Source of the DNA: Catellatospora coxensis | GTDB taxonomy: Bacteria; Actinomycetota; Actinomycetes; Mycobacteriales; Micromonosporaceae | Reading direction: 5' to 3' | Assembly (NCBI RefSeq): GCF_016862635.1 | Contig: NZ_BONI01000061.1 | Coordinates: 1 to 61,148 of the forward strand | DNA length: 61,148 nt | Shown here: positions 26,091-35,400 of the stretch, piece after piece | Position numbering within the stretch: position 1 is the stretch's first letter | Layout of the letters: every line of letters begins with the position of its first letter | Translations under genes and position numbers: made by a program | The notes under the pieces: generated by a model | Told to the model about the DNA's origin: nothing | Seen by the model: the letters and a program-made list of their open reading frames with translations, nothing else | The model's database searches: none

Positions 26091-26116
26091 GCCGCTCAGT
26101 AGAGAGGACGGTCGCA

Positions 26117-26407
26117 ATGGCGCGACAGCTGGAATTCGACGACGGCGTGGTCGGCAACGTGTCCGCGCGCCTGATCTCGCTCGGCGGCCAGGTCGACGAT
26201 GCCCTGGAGAGCCTGCTCAGCGGCTGCGACGCGCTGGGCGAGCCGTGGGGCCAGGACGACGAGTTCGCCCGCACCTTCGAGGCGACGTATCTGGTGAGCA
26301 AGAACGAGGTCACGGAGGCCACGGCGAACCTCGCCGAGTTCCTGACGGAGATGGGTCGCCACATCCGGGCCTCGGGACAGTCGCTCGACTCGGTCGAGAA
26401 AAGCTGA
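26117..26407 (+). CDS. WXG100-like protein upstream of giant 2
   Basis: 96-aa helical protein with W44-G45 in the turn (GEPWGQDDEFARTF), the same Trp position as in the two WXG100 proteins above. GAGAGGA (26100-26106) gives the start. It lies 38 bp before giant 2 and is probably its co-secreted partner or escort, as small helical partners often precede large LXG/WXG toxins. It has one Cys (C37). Confidence 0.78.
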   Translation: MARQLEFDDGVVGNVSARLISLGGQVDDALESLLSGCDALGEPWGQDDEFARTFEATYLVSKNEVTEATANLAEFLTEMGRHIRASGQSLDSVEKS

Positions 26408-26409
26408 GC

Positions 26410-26442
26410 ATGGCCGCATCCACGCCGGGCGGGGGTGCCTGA
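26410..26442 (+). CDS. Ten-codon upstream frame before giant 2
   Basis: ATG-GCC start, product MAASTPGGGA, stop 3 bp before the giant 2 ATG. A similar short frame (60824-60880, 18 codons, ATG-GCG start) ends exactly 3 bp before the start of giant 3. The repeated layout suggests a leader that couples translation, but there is no ribosome site and the peptides share little beyond the start, so it may be chance. Confidence 0.3.
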   Translation: MAASTPGGGA

Positions 26443-26445
26443 TCC

Positions 26446-29400
26446 ATGGGCATGCAGGTGCCCGGCTGGGTGCGCCAGTTCTTCCTGATCGTGACGGGCG
26501 AGTCGTGGCCGCAGGCGGACGAGGACGAGCTGTGGGCGCTGGCCCGGTTGTGGGCCGTGCTCGAGGCGGTCCTGATCGTGGTGGAAGAGGAGGTCGTCGC
26601 CGTCGAGCACTCGATCGGCGGCGCGAACTGGCAGGGTGACACCGCCGTGGCCGTGCAGGTGAAACTGTCACAGCTGGTCGACAGCGGTGATCTGCACGCG
26701 CTGGTCGAGGCGGCGGGCAAGGTGTCGCAGTTCGTCTATGACGCGGGCACGAATGTGGAGTACGCGAAGGCGTCGATCATCGGTCAGCTGGCGATCCTCA
26801 CGGCGCAGATCGTGCTGCTGCTGCCGTGGGTGTCGTTCGGTCCGACGTCGGCGGCGGCATCGGGGTGGATCGCGACTTTGATCGCGTTCGGACGGTACAT
26901 GTCCCAGACGTTCTTCCGCCGTCTGGTCATGTCGGTCGTGGTCGGTATCGGACTGCAGCTGGGCCTGGATGTGGCGATCCAGTTCACGCAGTTGTACATC
27001 ACCAACACCCGCCGGCGCTGGGACGGCAGGCGTTCGGGCGGCGCGGTGCTGGCGGGGTTGCTGGGCGGGGTCATCGGCCCGGTGGTGTTCACCGGCTTGA
27101 GCAAGGTGATCACCAAGACGATCGGTGGGCGGCGTGGCCCGGATGTCGGTGACCGGGCGATGGGGTCGATCCCGGGTCAGATGTTCGTCGGCGCGCTGAC
27201 GGAGTTCTCGGCCGAGCAGCTGGCCGATCAGATCCTGACCGGCCGGGCGATGCAGTCGGACCACCCGTGGGCGGCGGTCACCGCGGGAGCGATCGACGGC
27301 GCGGTCGAGGGCGGTGTCGACAAGCTCGGCGGGTTTATCCGCGGCCGCCGCAACGGCGCGGCGGCGGGCCTGGACGGCGACGTCGGCAATCTCGGTCTCA
27401 AGAACCTCGACGGCGCGCTGCCGCCCGCCGGCGGATCCCAGCAGAAACCAGGTGACGGGCCGGCAGGCGGCACTGGAGCACCCTCTGACACCGGCCGGGG
27501 CCCGGCCGGTCCGGGCAGCAGGGCCACGCCGAACATCCAGGGCAGCTTCGTACTGTTGGGAACCAGCCATTTTCAGCTGTCCGGGAGGTTCTCCACCGAC
27601 GACACCTTCGACGGAAAGATCACGATCACCGGCACGCTGGCCCGACCGGACGGGTCGACGATGACCGGGACGTTCACCGGCGACGGCCGCTACCAGGGCG
27701 GCTTCGAGGGGATCATCACCAACCGCGCGATCGAGCCGAACGGCCACGGCACCCTGCAGGGCGCCGGGAACTTCGACCGGAAGTTCTTCCTGTCGGGCAC
27801 GTTCACACCGGCGCCGACCGCGGCCGGCGCGGTCCCACCGCGCGTGGCGGCGATCACGACCGCTGATCCGCTGCCCGCGGCCGGTTCCGCCCCGCGGGTC
27901 GTCCAGCCCGCGAACACGGCGCTGCAAACGGCCTCCGCCACCGCGGCCGCGGGGCCGCCGGTCGGGCCGTCGCCGGGCGAGTTCGTGACCAGGCCCGCGA
28001 CCGGGGCCGTATCCGGGGCCGCGACCGGGCCCGGATACGCCGACAGCGACCGCGACAGCGCGCCGTCGCCGTTCGACGACACGGCCAGCGTGTACACCGT
28101 GCTCACCGAAGTGACCGAGTCCGACGCGCCGCCGACCGGCGCACACCCGCTGCCTGAGCCGGCCGATGCCATCGCGACCTCCGGCTACGACAGCGACAGC
28201 GACGGCAGCGACGGCAGCGCCGACACCGCGCCGTCGCTGTTCGACGACGCCGCCAGCGCGACCACCGAATCGACCGAGCCCGACGTGGCGAAGTTCGATC
28301 CGCGCACGATCCTCGCGCCCGCCGCCGACACCGCCCTGACGGACGTGTCGGTGGCTCCGGCGCTGGTGCCCACCACGGTCCTCGCCCACCCGATCGCCCA
28401 TCTGATCGCCCGGCCCGCCGACCACGGCGTAGCTCCGGCCGACGGCTCACTCGCCGCTGTGTCCGGAAATCCCGCCACGTCCTCAGGCGTGCTGGCGAGC
28501 GTCGACGTGAGCAGAGTGCTCGGCCTGCCGGGGAAGCCGGCCGTGGAGGCTTTCCGGGAGCCGAGTCCCGTAGCGGCCGGGCAGCTTCCGCTGGTGGCGG
28601 CCGGCTCCGGTGGTGCACCGGGCCCGGTGCCCGGCCCGTCGACCATCGTCGAAGGCGCCGGTGCGCCGCCGGCCCCGCGGATGGACCCTGGCGCGCCCCA
28701 GGATCCCGGTGGGCCGGCCGAACCTGGTGGGTCAACGGTCCCGCCGACGGACCCGGAAGCGCTGCCGGGGACGCCGGGATCCGCGCCGATCGATCCGGAC
28801 AGCCCGGGAGTGGGCAGGGCGGTGGACGTCGATCGGCGTTCGAACAGCGTCGGCATCCCCCGAGGGGAGCTGCCGATGATGACGGAACTGATCCAAACGC
28901 TGCGGCAGCAGATGACCGAGGAACAGCTGCGGCACGTGCCGGCGGCGGACTGGACCGCGCTGCCGCAGTTGCTCCTGGCCAACTACCGGTACCTGGTGGC
29001 TGACGGCTACCCGGTGACGTTGGGCCGCACCGAGGTGAACGTCCAGCTCGTCGTCGGGGAGAAGGGATACCGGCTGGACAACCCGGCCGGTTCCTACAAC
29101 CGGCCGGCGCCGGAGGTGTCGACCGACGAGACGGCCGGCCGAAGGGAGACGAAAGACGGTCGTTACCATGCCAATCAGGCGACCAACGGGTCGTTCAAGA
29201 CCGGTGCCCACGGTCAGCGTCAGTCGGGGCAGGCCGGCGCGCTGCGGCTGCGGGCCTCCGGCAACGCGGGCCTCGGGGTTGCCCCGGGGTTGTTGAACAG
29301 CGTCTCGGTCGGTGCCTCCGTGTCCGGTCAGGCCAACGTCATCACCCGCGGCACCGGACACATCAAGGACGCCGAGGTGGCCCGGGTGGAGGACACCCGG

Positions 29401-32400
29401 GACGACTCGACCCTGCTGGCGTTCGACTCGCAGTGGCGTTTCCGGCTCCGGTCCGATCCCGCCGCCACGTGGGAGCAGTCGCCGTTGGTCGACGTGACGC
29501 GCACATCCCCGGACCGGCTGATCCTGGCCGTCGCCGACCACAACCTGCAGCAGACAGGTCCCCAGGTGAGGGCCGTACCGCCGGTGAAGGAAGAGCTGAA
29601 GGCGGAGTTCGCGGACAACGCCGCGCGTATCCCGCCCACCTTCTTCGCCTCGGGCCTGACCGGTCTGTCGAAGCTCGGCGACGAGATCATCACGTTGCTC
29701 CGTGAGGGCGGCGCCGACGTGTCGATCGGCGGTGACCTGCGCAAGGAGCTCCACCAGAAGCTGACCAGCCTCGACACCGGGCTGAACACCGCGGTCAACG
29801 ATCCCAAGGGCCACCGGATCACCCTGCACGAGAACGGCCGCGTCGTGGCGGAGGTGTACGTCAAGGCCAGTCGGCTGGCGGACGCGCCGGAGCGGGTCGG
29901 CAGCACGAGCGACAAGGCGCACATCGAGCGGGTCGGCACGGCGATCTCGGGTAACAGCGGCGACACCGGCATCAGGAACACCACCAGCGCGCGGGTGAGC
30001 GTGGACGCGAACCTGGTCCCGATACCCGAGGTGGGCGTGACCGGGTCCGTGTACGGCGGCAAGAACTGGAACAACTTCGACAGCATGTACGCCGGCCGGG
30101 CCGGCTTGTGGGTGCACGTCTCCCGCTACACCGGGTTCACCGGCGGGCACGACCTCAAGCTCAAGTACACGGCCTCCGTCTCCGTGATTCAGAAGCCGAA
30201 GGAGGACGCGCAGAAGACACCCGAGGTCAGCGGCAGTGCGCTGCTGCGCATTCCGGAGCCCGACGCGTTCGCGTTCGGATTCTCCGTCGACGCCGATGCG
30301 GTGTCGCGGACACCTGACGGCAAGAAGCCCGGTGAGCCGAGTCCCACGGTGCCGTACGACCCGGACCTGCTCCGCAACAGCGGCTCGACGCCGGGTGATC
30401 CGGTGGGCGTTCCCCTGCCCCTGCACGTGCTCGACGGCCACGGCATCGGGCAGGGCCTGGTGCGAGTCGACGAGGCCGCAGCCCGCGACCTGCGCGGCAT
30501 GCTGCTGGACGAGCTGTCGAAGAAGGGCTTCGTGCCGCCCGACCTGGACCGCCCGTTCTGGATGCCGGGCGTCCCGCTGGATCTGAACAGCGAGACGCGG
30601 CTCGACAGCTGGCTCGACAACCTCGGCCTGATCCAGCAGATGGTGTCGGAAGCGGGGCTCAACTCCCACTACAACGCCCTCCACCAGGACGGCCTGCCGT
30701 TCACCGTGCACGACAGGGGAGAGCTGGGCCAGGTCCGCAGCGCCCGGGTCACCCTCTTCGCGAAGAAGAAGTTCGACGCCGGCACCGTGTCCGAACGGCG
30801 CACGGGCGAGTACCACACCGTCAACCTCGCCATGGGCATGGACAACTTCGGGTACGGGGCGGGCGGCGGGCGGGAGTGGGTGGCCGGCGCCAAGGCCAAG
30901 GCGGGCTCGCAGAACATGCCGTTCGCCGGATACTTCCGCGCCGGCGCGGAGTACGCGCTCGGCAGCAACACCCGGCAGAACGTCGGCTTCCTGACCAATC
31001 GGCCGGAACTGCTGGAATACCCGGGCAAGGTGGACGAGTACCGGCTGCTGAGCGAGTTCGGGGTGAGGGTCGAGTACGACGACGGGACCGCGCCCACGTC
31101 GTTCTCGGACGACTACGTCGCGACCACTCATCTGATCCCCGCGTTCAACCCCTCTCCCGCTCCGGCGGCCGACCCGCCGGCGGACACGCCCGCTGTTCCG
31201 GCGGCGGAACTCGGGGACGACGCGCACGGTGGTCGGGTCGTGCTGCCTCCGGTCCATGAGGACGTGGCGAGTGTCGCGTCGACCGAGGCCGTGGCTCCTG
31301 ACGACGACGCGGCCAGTGACGCGACGGCACGGCCCGAGCCGGCCGCTCAACCTCGTCGCCGATGGTGGCGCGACTGGCGATCCCGCGGAACGCGGCCCGG
31401 GCGCCCGGCGACACCTGCGGCGCAGAGTGGGCAGCCGGCGGGCTCCACGTCCACCAGGCACGACCCATCGGTGCTCGACCAGGCGGCGATCTACTACTTC
31501 GACACCACCGGTGTCGTCCCTGCCCTGCGCGACATGGTGCCGCAGCTCACCGGGCCGGGGAAGGCGAACGACGAGGAGGTGTCGAACTTCGGCGGCACCG
31601 TGATGGTGGCGGCGCACCTCAAGGAGATCCTGCAGGATCGGTACGCCACGGACACCCTCTTCAGGGCCGGGATGCGGGCCAGCCGGCACGGCGCGGTGTC
31701 GATCGGCGGCAGCCTGGGCGACAGCTCCTTCGTCGGGGCCACCAACGACAAGTACGTGCTCGGCCTGATCAAGTTGCAGCTGGTGGAGGCGTCACAGGCC
31801 AGATCGAAGGTTCGCGGCTTCAGCGTGTCGCCGGCCACCGTCGGCCTGGGCGGCAATCCGGACTCCCGGCTCACCAACGTCGGCCAGGAGAAGTCCGCGC
31901 AACTGCACTGGGGCCAGAGCACGTCGGAGACGAGCGGGCGAACGGGCGGCAAGGAGTTCCTCGACCTCGACTTCCACCGCGCGTACGCGTTCCGGGCGCC
32001 GGTCGACCTCACGCTGCGGTCTCAGTACGAGCGCCGCGGAAAGATGGTCATGTTCAAGGGCAAGAAGATCTGGCTGCTCAGCCACCGGCGGCGCAGTGCG
32101 GCCAGGCAGCTGGGTGAGCGCAACATGATCTACCTGCTGGCCGAGCCGGAGGCGCTGGCCCGCTACGGCGAGGGCGCGGTGCCCTTGTCGAACGAGCAGC
32201 TCGAGGACGCCTTGACCCGCTGGCAGGTGGGCGAGAAGGCCGAGCAGAAGGCGGAGCCGCCGGCTGGGGAGACGGACGGCAAGGCCGCGGACGAGGCGGA
32301 GAAGCCGCTGCTGCTGCCCGGTGACGTGGTGGCCGAGGTGCTGCTGCGATGGCGGAAGGAGCTCGCCACGGCGGGGGCGTCCGACAGCTCGGCCGCGGCG

Positions 32401-35400
32401 AGCAGGCAGCGCCTGGCGGAGCTTGCCAGGACCCTGGCGAAGCGGCACGCCGACCTGAACAACCCGATTATGAACAAGGACGTGCGGCGCCGGTTCGCCG
32501 AGGCGTTCCCGGTGACCCTGGCTGATCCCGTCAACGCGTTCGCGAACGTCCGGCTGCCAGAGTACCTGACCAAGGACGGCGACCGGGCGCTCGGCCACTC
32601 CGCTGTCCACTCGACCACTCTCGTGGACGAGGCCAAGAAGTCGACCGATCTGTACACGATGGTCCACGAGGCCGTGGAGCAGGCGGCGCCGGGTCTGCTC
32701 GGCCGCCGTCCGGACCTGTGGGACAACACCCAGGGCACGATCGGCCGCGTGCAGGGCGCCCTGGACGCCCTGCAGGGCATGTTCGCCAGCGGCCGTGACC
32801 ACGCGCTCATCGAGGAGCTCCTGCACCGCCGCGGCATCAAGATCGAGCTGACCAATCCCGTCGGCTGGGGCAACGCCGACGTGGTGACGATCAACATCCG
32901 CATGAAGCTCACCGGCGATCCTGAGGTGCGCGCGCTGATCGGCGACTCCGGCATCGAGAACTACGGCCACGGTTACGTCCGGCACGTCACCAGTTCCGGC
33001 CGCGACAGCTCACGCTCGTTGGACTACATGTACGGGGGGTCGGGCGAGTCCGGCACCAGCGGGGGACCGGCGTTCGGCCTCGCGCACGGCAAGAGCCGGT
33101 CCACCACGCGGGCTGTCGTGGGCACGACGGAGCAGACCGTCTACGACTGGACCGGCCACTACCGGGTGGGCCTCGGCCAGCAGGTCGAGGTCGAGGTGAG
33201 CCGCAGCGACATGGCCCGGCGGCCGCTCAACCGGAAGATGATGCAGGTGTACCGGTTCCTGGTGCGGCGGCGCCGGCCGGTGCTGCGGGTCGGGACCGGC
33301 ACGGTCGAGCTGAAGATCCCACGTGGCCTGGCCGAGGCGAAGCTCCCGGCACCGCCGGTCCGACCGGAGTCCCTTCCGCACCTGACGACGATGCCGAAGC
33401 TGCCGGGGGATGCCGTCCTGACCGCGGCGTTGCTGGACGAGACGCTGTCCGCCGTCGAGGAGCTGGCCGGCCGCGCCCTGGGCCCGGCTGCCGCCCGGAC
33501 CGACATCCGGGGCGCCATCGCGGTGCCGGCGCTGCTGACGCGTACGCATCTGGCCAACCACCTGCCCGAGGCACTGCGGCCCGAAGGCTACCGGGTCGCC
33601 GACAGCCTGTTCCTGCCCGGCGCGTCGCCCGAGCAGATGACGCTGGACATGACCGCCGAGGTGTTCGACGTGCACGTGGTGGGGGAGGTCGTCAACGCCA
33701 CCGGTGTCGGCCGGTACATCAAGCACCAGACCGGCACCACCGCGAGCAGCAACACCGACATGCTGGCGGGTTCGGTCGACGTCGGCGCCAACCAGGGCGA
33801 CGTCATCGGCGTTCACGATCCCGGGCACGCCAACGAGTCGTGGGCGAAGGACTCGTTCTCGGAGAGCACCGGCGGGAACCGCCTGTCACCGCAGCATCAG
33901 GGCGCCGCGGAGACCAACAACTACCGGCGCGAGCAGCACCTCAAGCAGCAGGGCCCGGTCTACCTGGTACGGATGAAGGTGCGGGCCGAGTTCGTCGCCA
34001 AGACGGTGCACCAGGACACCGACGGCACCATCGTGGAGGTCGCGGGGTCGGACCGCCTCTACAGCGACCCGGTGACCGGAGACGTCTACGCCGAGATGTT
34101 CGCCGACGAGGTGCGCGAGTGGCAGCGCCAGTCCGTGGAGCAGTATCGCGACGCTCGCCCGCCGGAGATGGTGGGGCCCGTCTCCCGGCACGCCCCTCGG
34201 GTGAACCTGGACCAGCACCTGGCGGCGGCGTCCGCGGCCGATGCGGCACGGGTCGAGGCCGCTGTCGTCGACTCGGTGCGTGCGGAGCTGGGCCGGGGTC
34301 CGAAACATGTCGCCACCAGACGCGGACTGCCCCCGTTCGTGCTGGAGACCAGCGAGTCCGTCCAGCAGTACCTTGTCTACCGCGAGGTGATGGCCTGGGC
34401 CGAGCGGGCCGAACTCGGCAAATGGCTCGACGACGAGAGTGGCAGGCGTCGCGAGAGCGACCCGACAGACCCGTCGATCGGCCTGCTGGAGGCCAAACTC
34501 GCACTGTACGGAGGGTGGTTCAGGGAGGCCGCGAGGATCGGGGAGATCCTGCCGGGTGAGCGGGAGACGACGCAGTGGAGTGACCGGTCGGTAGAGCTGA
34601 TCAAATGGTTGACGGAACAGGCATCCGCGCCCGTGTCCGGGAACGCGGTCGATCCCCGCGGCGAGCGGCCGGTGCAGCCCGGACCGCTGGAGTTGCCGCC
34701 CACCGTGGCGGCCAGGTGGTCGCACCCGAATCCCGTGCACCTGGGCCGGCGTATCGCCCGCGAACTCGGCCGCGACGTGCTGGTGAAGCACGCCGGCGTC
34801 GACGGCACCGCCCGATACCGTATCGATCGGGACGGCCGCGTCTTCCACGCCGACGGCCGCGGCCGTCCGGAGTCGGCCGAGGCGGCGGTCCGCAGGCTGC
34901 CCGAACAGCTGCGCGACGAGCTGGCGCGGTACCCGGTGGAAGTCGAGGTGATCCGATACCTCTACCGGCGTTCCTGGACCCGCGGGCAGACCTTCGAGCA
35001 GGCCGTCTCCGAGCATCTCGCCGAGCTGCGGAGGACCCGGTCGGTGCAGGAGTCCGCTGCAGAGGGCCCGGCCACCGATGCCGCGCCGCAGGGACCGGTC
35101 GCCGCGGTGCCAGCGGCGAGCACGTCCACCGAGGACGCCGGCCCGGCTCCGGCTCCGGCCTCGCCCGACTACGTGCCTTCCGGGGCCCTCAAGACATTGC
35201 TGGGGGCGACCATCAAGCTGGAGAGCCAGCTCGCCACACTTCCGTCGGCGACGCCGAGCGCAGTCGGCACGATGCCGGCGCTGGTGTCTCCGGCGTCGCC
35301 CGCCGACGTGTCCACCGGTAGCGCCACGCAGCCGCTGATCCCGACCGAACTGCTGGACGATGCCGCTGTTCCGGGCGCGCCGACGCGGCGTGGCGCAAGC

